Source: Alloascoidea africana
Taxonomy: Eukaryota > Ascomycota > Alloascoideomycetes > Alloascoideales > Alloascoideaceae
DNA: 32,776 nt
Reading direction: 5' to 3'
Assembly (NCBI GenBank): GCA_030581615.1
Contig: JAKTTT010000107.1
Location: 1 to 32,776 of the forward strand
The notes under the pieces were generated by a model. It was not told the DNA's origin. It was given only the letters and a program-made list of their open reading frames with translations, and ran no database searches. Position numbers and translations under genes: made by a program. Positions 1-10,077 of the stretch are shown in pieces. Positions within the stretch are counted from its first letter, which is position 1, and every line of letters starts with the position of its first letter.

Positions 1-752
1 GAAAACCTGGCTGCAGTCTTTCTCCTTTTGAAACCTTTCGAGGTTTACCGTTCCACCAAAAGAAAGAGTTTTTACCGTTTGGATGCCAAGTATACTGCTA
101 CAACTATTATGGCCGGGAGAAGAACTTTCCCGAAAATTACAAAGGAATTTTTCTTGGCTATCAAAACTCAAACAAAATTGTCTACGTATTGCTGAGCTCT
201 GGGAAAATTGTGAAGAGCTCATCATTCAATGCTCAGCCCAAGAAATTCCCTGGCACTTCTGAAGGTAATGATGAATCTGGCGATGAACATTATGAAAGTA
301 GAATTGAATCAAATGGGCCTCGATCTAGTTTCGAAACTGAAGGATTATCTGGTATAAGTTCTTTATCGAGTTCTAACATACAATCAGAGTTGCATTCTGG
401 TATATCCTCTGGTGCCTACTCTGAGTATTTACCTAGCTCATCTTTTGAATCCGTAACATCTACCACCACTGGTGCTCCCAATGGCAACAAGGTCTCTGAT
501 GATGACATGGAAATTGATCAAGACGCAGAAGTTCTTGCCAATTCAACTCCTCGGCAAACGACTTTATCAGAAAGCACTCTTGACCAAGTTTCTGAAGCTG
601 AAAGCTCTGTCTCTCGTGTTTATTCCTCTCTGCCCACTATTGACGAAGCACCTTCTCCTGCTCTAATTATATCCAAAAAGGACCCTCCATCTATTCCTTC
701 TTCTTCTTCGCCTGTTCTTCCATCTTCCTTGATTGTCTCTTCTCCAACGCCA

Positions 753-938
753 ATCATTGAAGAACCTGAATCTGAGGATGGCACTGAAGAAAGCGTTTCT
801 GTTGATCCACTGAGACTCGCTGATAACCCCACAAGTCAAAAAACAATCATTGAAGAACCTGAATCTGAAGATGGTGTCGAAGAATGTGCTTCTGCTGATC
901 CTTTGATACTTGCTGGCAACTCTAATAGTCAACAATTG
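753..938 (+). repeat. 93-bp tandem duplication in the pol linker of the first element
   Basis: Two adjacent 93-bp units (753-845 and 846-938) encode diverged 31-residue copies, both starting IIEEPESEDG. They lie in the acidic linker between integrase and reverse transcriptase, a part of Ty1/copia Pol known to vary in length. Confidence 0.85.
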
Positions 939-3040
939 ATGCCATCTCGACCCATAACCTGGCGTGAGCAAACAGGCGATGCAAATGCAGGAACCATAAT
1001 GAGACTGAAAACTATTGCTCCTATTACGGGCAAACGACCTGCAGACGATTGTAACAGCGACTCAAATCCTCGTCTTACACAACATTCTAAAGGGAGGAAG
1101 GCTATGCCTAAACTGATGGTTGTTGGCACAGACCACAAACTAGTTAGAAGATATGCAAAACAGAAAACAGAACCACAAACCCAAAGTTCAACTTATCTCT
1201 TAACCGATGGCAAAGAACGCACAAATGATGTGGACTTTTATTCCGACCATGAAGAAGTAATGCTTCTAGTAAGCAAAGACAAGTACCTTGTGCCCACAAC
1301 ATACAAGGGCATGATGGCCTCAGCCCAGAAAGACAAATGGCAAGTTGCAATGAAATCGGAGCTGGACGCATTCACAAATAATGGTGTGGTTGAAGAGGTC
1401 GACAGGTCTGAAGCTGGTCCCAATGTTATCCCTTCTAGATGGGTCAATACCATCAAGTATGAAGGACTCAATGAGAGATTCAAGTGCAGAATTGTAGCTA
1501 AAGGTTTTCATCAGTTACATGGAAGGGACTTTAGTGAGGTGTATTCTCCAGTTTGTACTTACGATGCACTGAGATTCACCGTCACAATTGCACAGGAAAA
1601 AGGGTGGACGCTAAATCAGTTTGATATATCAAACGCCTTTCTGCATGGTAACATTGACCACGTTGTCTTCATGGAGCCTCCACAAGGATCTGGTGTGGCT
1701 CGGAACAAGGTATGGCGGGTGAAGAAGGCAGTTTATGGCCTTAAACAGGCCCCACATCTCTGGTTTGAAACCCTTTCTCGCGCTTTGAAAGATATGGACT
1801 TCCAACAAAGCCAGATCGAACCATGTCTATTTTCAAGAAACGATGCAATGGTGGCGGTTTATGTTGACGACTTGATGGTGGCTGGAGAAAATCAGAAAAC
1901 AATTGGTACCATCAAGCAAAATCTGGGTAAGAAATTCAAACTCAAAGACCTGGGTTACCCTGAAATTTTTCTGGGTATTACCGTGCACAGAACAGCAGGA
2001 GGAGTAAAGCTGTCCTTAAAAGATTTTCTGTCCAAGGTTCAGGCTGACAAAGGCATTATAACCAGCCAAACAAAACTTGGGTCACCCATTCCAGCTGGGT
2101 TTAACCCTTATCAAAAGAGTCCAGAACTGGATGAAAGGAATAGGAAACTCTACCAATCGCTGATTGGAATTTTGAATTTTGTATCTAACACAGTCCGCTT
2201 CGACGTGAGCTTCTGTGCCTCTCTGTTATCTCGATTTCTAGTACATCCCACGCAGAACCACCTAAAATGCGGCTATCGGGTCCTACAATACCTTATTCAG
2301 ACCAGAGAAAAAGGTATTCTATTCCGCAAAAATGGATCTTCCAACCTTCAGTACAAAGACTTTCGATATCTTGATAAATCCAAGAACGTCACTATCCAGG
2401 ACTACCCTCAACACAGCGATTATAAAGTAATGGGAATGACTGATGCCGACTATGCTTCTGATGTAGACGGCAGGAAATCGCAATACGGGTTTCTTATTTT
2501 TATCAATGGAAATTTAACTTCCTGGAGCTCCAGAAAGCAGAAGTCTGTGGCACTTTCCACAACAGAATCAGAATATTATGGAATCTCTGAATGCTCAAAG
2601 AATGCTCTATTCTTCTTCAATTTGCTTCAAGAATTGAACCTATCCTCAACTTATATTGATATCTGCGGAGATAATATGTCTTCCTTAACACTGGCAAGTC
2701 ACAATTCAGTTAACCAAAAAAGCAAACATATTGCTATCCGCTTTCACTTTGTACGAGATCTGGTCAAAAACAAAATGATTAAACTAAATTATGTGAATAC
2801 CCATGTTAACTGTGCTGACTCTCTCACAAAAATATTGAATCCTACTACTTTCAACGAACTGACATCTCTTATTCTAAACTAAACCGATACAAAAATGAAT
2901 TTATCATTCTCTTACACTTCTATTACCTCACCCTCTCTGTTTATCTCTAAAATCATGCTAATACTTTATCTTTTATTACCCCACGCTACTATTATTTTCC
3001 TAATCTCTCGTTTTATCCTCGAATCTAATTTGAGGAGGAG

Positions 3041-3244
3041 TGTTTATATTATACAAATTACATTATTATTTGTCACGATGTCGTGACTTCTATTCAGGGC
3101 TTTACCCTTAAACTGGCCCAAATAGCTTTTGCCAGTCTTATATAGTTCTTTCTTAGAATATATAAAAGATCTAAACTCGTACTTCTGAGTTTAGATCTTT
3201 AGTGCTTACACTAACAATAAAGATTACTATTTTCTTGTTTAACA
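3041..3244 (+). repeat. 3' LTR of the first copia element (204 bp)
   Basis: Begins TGTT and ends AACA, directly after the polypurine tract. It contains a near-palindrome GTCACGA-TG-TCGTGAC (3072-3087), a TATA-like TATATAAAAG (about 3159-3168), a 14-bp perfect stem immediately after it (3165-3178 with 3187-3200, 8-nt loop) and an AATAAA signal (3216-3221). This fits U3-R-U5 order on the + strand. The 5 bp after it, TTTAC, would be the right target duplication; the left copy lies outside the window. Confidence 0.92.
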
Positions 3245-3496
3245 TTTACCGTTTGTGGCGACACCTTTTTCTCGGAAATCAGAGGAATTACAATCTACGG
3301 CTGGACAAAGGAAGACAGACGAAGGATATGAAGTTCCGATCTCGTTACCGGATGCTCCGGTTGCAAAGGCCAGTAGGAAAGAGTTTGAAATCTCTTCTGG
3401 TATTCAGGTTGCTACGTCTTTAGCAACGCCCCCTTCACACGTGGAAACCGACGGGTCAATTCCAACGTGCAAGGGCTTGCCTACTTGTCTGGAGAA

Positions 3497-3700
3497 TGTT
3501 AAGCAAGAAAACAGTAATCTTTATTGTAAGTATAAGCACTAAAGATCTAAACTCAGAAGTACGAGCTTAGATCTTTTATATATTCTAAGAAAGAACTATA
3601 TAAGACTGGCAAAAGCTATTTGGGCCAGTTTAAGGGTAAAGCCCTGGATAAAAGTCACGACATCGTGACAAATAATAATGTAATTTGTATAATATAAACA
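3497..3700 (-). mobile_element. Solo LTR of the first copia family, reversed
   Basis: The 204 bp are the reverse complement of the LTR at 3041-3244, with about seven differences by eye (roughly 97% identity). It is flanked by a perfect 5-bp target duplication GAGAA (3492-3496 and 3701-3705), so it is a complete integration that has lost its internal part, as expected from LTR-LTR recombination. It sits within the pol linker of the second copia element. Together with the upstream LTR it forms a large inverted repeat with a 252-bp spacer. Confidence 0.93.
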
Positions 3701-4105
3701 GAGAAGGCTGACGCGTGCCTTCCGACAAGTACGGTTATAACTCAGGGTGGGAAGATGTCCGACGGGAGTACTTCAACACTGAGCCATTCTCCTGGGCTGC
3801 CAAAAGGAGTTCCTAGGGACGGGATTCGAGCAGCGGGAGAGGATGTTGATCCCTCGACGGCCAGGGCATGCGCAGCTTCAGCTTGTGAGGATTCATCATC
3901 AAAGGTTGCTGTTCGAAAAACAGCACCAATATCTTCAGAAGAAGATAAATACCAATCGATGTCTGCAGCTGATACAGCTGAGACGGTTACTGCGGTGAAA
4001 CCCAGTTCTTCGGATTTCGAGGTTGGAACAACCGAGCCCTCGATTGGTGACACGTTGCCAGAGTCTGAATCTCCGTCTCGTGCTGATATTGTTACTAACA
4101 ATTTT

Positions 4106-4216
4106 GTTTCTACTGTTACAAAGGATGATGTGTCCTTTGATAATGTTTCTACTGTTACAAAGGATGAAGTGTCCACTAATAATGTTCCCGCTGTCACAAA
4201 AGATAATGTGTCATCT
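4106..4216 (+). repeat. 39-bp tandem repeat in the linker of the second element
   Basis: Two full units and most of a third with a 39-bp period (starts at 4106, 4145 and 4184) encode diverged 13-residue copies around the core VSTVTKDxVS. They occupy the same integrase-RT linker position as the tandem duplication in the first element. Confidence 0.8.
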
Positions 4217-6175
4217 TTTCCTGTTTCTGATGCTTCAAATCTTCATATGTCCAATAAGCGAAAAAGAGTAACAGATCCGTGGAGCGCAAGCCATGACGAC
4301 AATCTACGGTACTCCTCGTCGAAGCTCCGGAAGATGACTCAATTTTTGCAAGCAAGCAGTCAGGCCAACATTCTGGGTCTGGAAGAAGACAATGACTGTC
4401 CTCCTCCCTCAAAAATTCCCAAAAATATGCCTGGAAATTTGGAATATGCGCCCACGCTAGGAGTGGCGAAGCGTTCTTACGCAGATGAACAAGACTTCGT
4501 GTCGGAACTCGCTCGTGTCCGTGCACTCAAGAAGTTGCGTGTACATCTCACCATGGCCAAAGCAATCAACTCAGGCTGGACAGAAGCAATTAAGGAAGAA
4601 ATTCAATCACATCAAAAATACGGCACGTTTTCCCCCATCTATGGAAAAGCCCCATCTCATCTTCTTCGTTGTTTCTGGCTTTACAGTGTCAAAGAGTCAG
4701 GGAGGATGAAAGCAAGGTTAGTGCTGAATGGGGCAAAAGACCAGGCTGACGAGACCTTCAGCCCAGTGCTACGACTCGACTCTCTAAAGTTTATTCTCGC
4801 AATCGCACTGGACCGTGATTACGAAATACGCCAATTTGACGTTAAAACAGCGTTTCTGAACTCCAAAGCAGTCAGAAATATCGCCGTGTACGTTCCAGAA
4901 GGCTTCCGCAAGGTGTTTCCTGGGGTAACAGCGTTAAAAGTTGAAAAAGCTTTATACGGTCTAAAAGACAGTCCGTTATTGTTCTACACATCCTTTACAG
5001 ATTTTCTCCTTTCTTTGGGTCTTGAACGTTCTGCAAGTGATCCTTGTGTTTTTAGTTTTCAATCAAATCATGGTATCTCACTTTTGCTATTATATGTGGA
5101 CGATTTTCTATTACTTGAACCCTCTACTTGTTCTGCACTTCATGATTTAATCTTTAATGCAAATTCTGATTTTGAGTACAAGCATTTGGGTCAACCATTT
5201 ACTTTTCTTGGAATACAGTTTGATTTTAATCTGGACGGCATCCGACTTCATCAAACCAGTACTATCCAAAAGCTGTTAGATGAAAATGACTTTTCAACGG
5301 GTGGAGGTGTTGATACTCCCTGTTCAGCACAGTTGGTCTCTCCCGGGGAATCTGAGTGTTTGCCACCAGATCTCGTCGGACGTTATCGGTCCATTGTTGG
5401 AACCCTACATTGGCTTGTCAACTGCACAAGGATAGACTTGGCCTTTATTACAAGCTATTTGTCTCGCAGTTTTCAAAGCCCAAATTACCGAAACCTACGA
5501 GAAGCCAAACGAGTTTTAAGATATCTTCGCAAGCACCATAACGAAGGAATTGTCATCACACGAGGTTACGCGAACAATCAAGGAACATCTATTCACTATT
5601 ATGTCGATGCTAATTTCTCTTCCGATGGGTCTCAGTTGGCTCACATCTTATATGTGATCAACCAGCCTATCGTGTGGCACAGCAACAAAATGCCAATCCA
5701 GTCGACTTCGCCATATGTTTCTGAGATGTATGCAGTGAGCGAATGTGGGACTATGTTTTAGTATAAAGTGTTCAGTTGGTTCCATACCAATATATTGCGA
5801 CAATAAAGGGGCCGTTGATTCCGTGAACGACAAGTTTGGCACAAGATTGGGACGACATATGGACTGTCGTTTGGGATTCTTGAGCGATTTACAAGCCCTC
5901 AAGATCATTGATGTCCAGCAGGTTGCGACCTTCTACAACCGTGCTGATTTTCTAACCAAGGCTTTTTCAAAATCTGAGTTTCAGCGACTCAGTCTATTGT
6001 GTCGCTCAGGTTAACGAAATATTGACATTGTGATATCTATTGTTTATTTTTTTTTACTTATGGATCAGCAACGTAATTATTCGTTGACAATTACCTTGTT
6101 TTTCTTTCTGTTTTTCTTTTTGTCATTGTCACTACTCTTGTTATACGCTTCGTTTCGTTGGTTTTGGAGGCGGGA

Positions 6176-6628
6176 TGTGGAGATTCGGGTTCTCATGCTC
6201 TGTTTTACTCCTGCGGATTTGCCGGTCTTTTTCCTGATTCGGTTCTAGTGCGTTAGCACAGTTACACAGTGGCATGATTTTCCTTTTCTGATCTGACTAT
6301 GTTCACGATTACAGACATGTTAGTAATCTTAAACATAGTTGTAGCTTTTACTTCTAGATGAATATAAAAGCTCCTGGTTCTCTGAGTTCTCAGAGCTCTT
6401 CAGGGGATTTTCTGATTCTGTTTTCTTTTCTTGGGCTTGTCCTTGTTTTTCGTGTCTCGATTAGGTCACGTGCGTTTCTTCCATCTTCAACTCACTACAG
6501 TGTTAGAGTTACTCCTTGAGTCTAAAATTGTCTTAGCCTCCAAGGGCCTATCTGTATAGTCCGATCTATGGATACGTACATATGCATGAGCGGCTTAGTA
6601 GGCCGTTACAAACATAAACAATACCACA
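6176..6628 (+). repeat. Probable 3' LTR of the second copia element (about 453 bp)
   Basis: Starts TGTGG right after the purine tract and ends CCACA, giving matching inverted termini. TATAAAAG lies at 6363-6370, followed by a short palindrome CTCTGAG-TT-CTCAGAG (6380-6395). The right boundary is chosen from the inverted termini alone, since no second copy of this LTR is in the window, so it may be off. The flanking 5 bp would be ATCAA. Confidence 0.6.
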
Positions 6629-8906
6629 ATCAACGTGTAGAAATCCTTATTGAACTATTTATCTAAATAAGGGGATATAGAGGTCTTTATATATGCTATT
6701 GCCAAGCCGGCCTTCGGAAGGTATTAGCATAGTTAAGGCCGACATTTCCCGCTGCGTGTTTCAATTATGCGAAAGTGTGACATTTATATGATCATTGAAA
6801 TGTTTTCCAGGTGGGATAAATCAGGAGAATTGGAATGTGTAGAACAATAGAGCTCTCATACTACACATTCTCTGTTAGTCAAACTACATAAAGAAGCGGA
6901 TCGAACGAAAGATGCACGTAAGTCGACACTCCAGCAAATTTGAAGAAATTGACTTCAATAAAGGAAAGGAATTTAGTTCAGCTCACTATAACCCTCTCAG
7001 ATTGAGGATTTATTCCTCGGCTCTCTGTTGACGATATGGTTCATATCCTGCTCGTAGGAGGATTCACTGGAAAACGATATACAAAGTGCAATATACCATA
7101 TCCTTGTATTTCCAAGCCGATTTGAGAATGGACGTGCTAATGCCTCTATCGCTCTTAATAGGATTCGGCATTTCCATGCTATAACTATTGGCAAGAAAAA
7201 GGGAAACTGCCAAAGGATGGTGATTGATGTACACAAGAGGCCTGCTCTCGGGTTTATTTTGCGCCAGAACTGGTATCCAAGTTCCATATCAGTCCTCTAC
7301 AATAAAGAGAACATTTCCAACACTAATTTATAGTGCGGTTGACCAGATTGCTAAAGATAGCCAGCGTTTTATGCATGAAGTAGTTATGTGTTTAATGAAA
7401 ACACATCTCTTTGCAAGGCAATTGCAAACGTTTCAGAGAGGAAAACACACAGATATGAAAAGCAAGTGCTCTTACTTTAGGGAATTATTTTAGTTTACTG
7501 GATTAAAAGGACGCCGATGGGTAGGTAGCTCAGGAAAGGCGACAATGTAGATTTTTTAAGACAGACTACAGCGACTATTGGGTGCTGTAGTACTCGCGGA
7601 AAGCCGGTAAAAAATGCCCAAGCAAAATAGGAGACACAGAAATGTCTGGCGAATCTAGTGAGATTAATACCGAATAGTGTTTTTATACATCTTTTAAATA
7701 AACGATGAATATTGAAAAGTTGTGGAAGTGAACCCGATACGATTGGTTCACACACATAATAGTGAAGCTATCCAGTAAAATAGGCTTAAAGTCAAACATT
7801 AAAAAAAGAATATTTGAAAGCCGGGGCTGAAAAGTGGGAGAAAATCAAGTCGTTCTTGCTCGCATCTCAAAATTGCAGCAAGACTAATTAGATCTTGAAA
7901 AGCAGACAATACTGTTCAGATTCAAATGGTTTTGTGTAATGAAACTACCTATGGTTTATCTATTTGCGCAGTATGTTTTTGTCTTATATGGCGTGGCCTA
8001 GATAGATCCATAGATTTAATAAAAGAGACCCACTGGTTACAAGGCAAAACTAGGCTCTGTGGAAAGACTAAAACTTGGTGTCTATTAACAAGTAGAAAAA
8101 AGTTGTGTGGTCTGATATCTCGATAAATAACAAAACTGAAAGATGGAAAAAATTGGTATTGTATATGAGAAGGACAAATAAACAGTTAAATAGTGGTGCA
8201 TCAGAGTTCGGGATATGGTGGTGGTTTAATCATGATCTTGGTGCCTTATGTTATGGGAAGGAGTTCGGCTTTATTTCAGGTTTTAAGACAATATGCTAGC
8301 CAATAGTTTCATTATTTTGGAAGAGAGCCTGCTAGGGTTTCTGATGATAAAAGGAAAAAAAATAGGAGATATCAACTTCCAGGTTTCAATCCAGTTGATC
8401 ATCTATGTTGAATGGTTAAACCTTTTGGCTATTCAGAATTACGTCTAGAATCATTGAACTTGAACACGTTTACAAAACAATACTCGTTTTTTTCGGTTAT
8501 ATCTCGATCAAGCGCATGCCAAAGAGAACTGGTGCTTATTTACAAGAAATTGGGAGGCATATTGATTGCTGAAGAACTTAGTATATGTATATGGTTTAAT
8601 ATTGTGTTTTTTTGGTTCCGCTATAAAATGAACGCTCGGTCAAAAAAATACTTTCTTGCAGAAGCTACCATTGAAAACCAGAAAAATTTCAATTTCATTA
8701 CAGTGCATTCTTAAATCTATTGCCTATATTATACAACTACAAATTCATTCCCATAGAAATGGGGTGGTGGTGGTTGTCCCAAAAATGGATGCGATCATTT
8801 TGGAAGTCACTGTATAGTATATGTAAGTGAACACTCTAAACGCAGTATTGAAAAATGGGGAAAACTTCTTTTCAGTGTTAATAGTAACAGCATTCACATT
8901 TTATCT
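6629..8906. other. Intergenic region without a recognisable gene
   Basis: About 2.3 kb of AT-rich sequence after the copia nest. Open frames are all 100 codons or shorter, lack recognisable motifs and do not join through convincing splice sites. It contains an imperfect hairpin at 6693-6731 and a 10-bp inverted repeat GAATGTGTAG/CTACACATTC (about 6833-6870). Its right end carries the 3' flank of the MRL1-like gene. Confidence 0.6.
6693..6731. repeat. Imperfect hairpin downstream of the copia nest
   Basis: TATGCTATTGCC (6693-6704) pairs with GGTATTAGCATA (6720-6731) with two mismatches, and a GC-rich inner segment (GGCCTTCGGAAGG) can fold as well. It lies 64 bp beyond the second element's LTR. 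Function unknown; a terminator or transposon remnant are both possible. Confidence 0.4.
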
Positions 8907-10041
8907 TCAAACCGATGACACATCACTATCTACATCTAAAGAATCCAGAAAACCATTATGTTCATCCAGCCTACCATAAAAGGAACTTTGATCAGATGTC
9001 CGGCTCAAAAGCGACTATACTCGTGGTTAGCTAGCTGTATTCGAAGGTGGAGCTGCGATACTGAATACTCACCGATGAAAATGAGAAAAGAACTTTTCGA
9101 ATGCCCGTCATGCAATCGTAGAGTGGCAATTGACTCCAACCACGACGATTTAATACCACTCGCTGGTATAAAAATCCACCACTGTAGACCAGAAGAGCTG
9201 CAAGAATACTACATGCAAACAGGGCCAAAACCCTCAGGAAGTTAGTGAGACACAATAACCATAAAAACCCAAGTAGGAAACATACATGATTAAAACTATC
9301 CAGCCAAGCGCAATGTTATCTGATTTGTGAGCTGTAGGACAAGCATGAACAGTCCGTATGTCAAAATAATAGTCACAATCATGAAGTACTCCGATAAATG
9401 ATACGGTAGCCGCCGCCACTATATCCCTATCGCAAGTAAAAGATATAATTGTCGACTTTTTCAGACTTCTACCATCTGAATCTTTAACACCACGACAGTA
9501 AGACCCATTCAAATATTCTAGTACCAGCTTTCGACCTCGAAACTTGGGTTGGCTTGAGAATTCACCTATCGAATATTTGTTTCCATCTTCGTCAAGATAA
9601 TACCCACCAACGTTCTTCAGATTTTCATTATCCACATCTATGACTTTTGAACCTTCCTTCACCGGTGAGGAACAGATGCTAATAGTGAAATTCTTCCCAT
9701 AGTCAAAGCCTTTCGACAACCATGACTTTCTTTTCTGTAATGTTAGCACCAATTAACACAAGGCAAAAAAATGCTAAATGCGCTCACATTCGCTCGTCTG
9801 TATCTGTATTTTGCAAAGCCCGTAAATCAATAAAGCCGCCCGTTATTGGAGACACTGCTGTGCATGGCTCTTCATTGTTGTTGGCGCTGGAATCTTCGTC
9901 GTCGCTTAATTTTGGAAGTTCAGACCTTGAAGGAATAACACCATATGAAATTGAGTCCCTTTTCTCATTACTCCAAATCGTTGCCGTTACTAAGGTGCTA
10001 GTTAAAACTGATAACTGTGCCAATGCTAGTAGTAGTCTCAT
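8907..10041 (-). CDS. MRL1: Mannose-6-phosphate-receptor-like sorting receptor (Mrl1-type), four exons
   Basis: A type I membrane receptor expected to carry lumenal cargo from Golgi to endosome/vacuole. Exons: 10041-9788, 9729-9286, 9208-9073, 9014-8907, giving 313 residues. A signal peptide starts MRLLLALAQL; an MRH lectin domain follows (about residues 61-216, from PCTAVSP through GFDYGKNFT, YSIGEFSSQPKFRGRKLVLEY, STIISFTCDRD to CDYYFDIRTVHAC); then one membrane segment (about 226-244). Next comes GGFLYQRVV...RRGW.QLP, very like the mammalian cation-dependent M6P receptor, and a short acidic tail. Exons were joined by me from splice signals; total coding length is a multiple of three. An in-frame ATG at 10077 would add 12 residues. 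Odd points: the position of the lectin's usual Glu reads Asp (YYFDI), and intron 1 needs an AAG acceptor to stay in frame. Atg27 is the other MRH family considered; the tail motif favours the M6P-receptor type. Confidence 0.85.
9015..9072 (-). other. Intron 3 of the MRL1-like gene
   Basis: Donor GTGAGT at 9072, branch GCTAAC (9026-9031 on +) and acceptor TATAG ending at 9015; 58 bp, phase 0. Splicing replaces an early stop by a 35-residue polar, acidic tail ending at 8907. The donor and branch are both near consensus. Confidence 0.75.
9209..9285 (-). other. Intron 2 of the MRL1-like gene
   Basis: Donor GTATGT at 9285, CTAAC branch at 9241-9245. Acceptor TGTAG ending at 9209 gives a membrane segment of the length seen in M6P receptors. 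A nearer GAG (ending 9233) is also in frame and would add eight hydrophobic residues; I prefer TAG. Phase 2. Confidence 0.65.
9730..9787 (-). other. Intron 1 of the MRL1-like gene
   Basis: Donor GTGAGC at 9787, branch GCTAAC (9742-9747 on the + strand). The strongest-looking acceptor (TACAG, ending 9735) would shift the frame away from the MRH domain; the AAG five bases further (ending 9730) keeps it. Phase 2, 58 bp. The exact acceptor is therefore inferred from protein continuity. Confidence 0.65.
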
Positions 10042-10077
10042 GATCGTTATCGTAGTGTTGTGTGGTACTGAGCACAT

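Larger units (their letters stand above)
1..3244 (+). mobile_element. Ty1/copia retrotransposon, 3' part (pol and 3' LTR)
   Basis: Reading is open from the window edge to the stop at 2880-2882. The order is end of integrase (GIFLGY near the start), a long Ser/Glu-rich linker, reverse transcriptase (about 1320-2100; FDISNAFLHG and the catalytic YVDD at about 1860), then RNase H (about 2430-2860; DADYASD, STTESEYY, GDNMSS, KHIAIRFHFVRDLV). This integrase-before-RT order defines Ty1/copia. A purine tract TGAGGAGGAG (3031-3040) abuts the LTR at 3041. The visible part looks whole; gag, protease, most of integrase and the 5' LTR lie upstream of the window. The element directly abuts pol-type sequence of another copia element at 3245, so it appears to be nested in that element. 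Family recognition is firm; the nesting is inferred because the left junction is not visible. Confidence 0.93.
3245..6628 (+). mobile_element. Second Ty1/copia element, 3' part, broken
   Basis: A copia pol of a different family from the first element. After the linker (3245-4450, interrupted by the solo LTR) come reverse transcriptase (about 4560-5300; GWTEAIKEEI, QFDVKTAFLN, ALYGLKDSP, catalytic YVDD near 5095) and RNase H (about 5590-6010; YVDANFSSDG, YCDNKGAVDSVN, ADFLTKAF). A purine-rich tract (6166-6175) precedes its 3' LTR. It is a fossil: besides the two insertions (the first element at its left and the solo LTR) I see at least one coding break near its 3' end. The 5' half should lie left of the window, beyond the inserted first element. 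Its divergence from the first element marks it as a separate and probably older lineage. Confidence 0.87.

Noticed and set aside
3742-4197. 151-codon minus-strand frame
   Set aside because: Mirror of the Ser/Thr-rich linker of the second copia element.
8958-9245. 95-codon plus-strand frame with a zinc-finger-like CPSCNRR
   Set aside because: It is antisense to exons 3 and 4 of the MRL1-like gene, which explains the sequence better.
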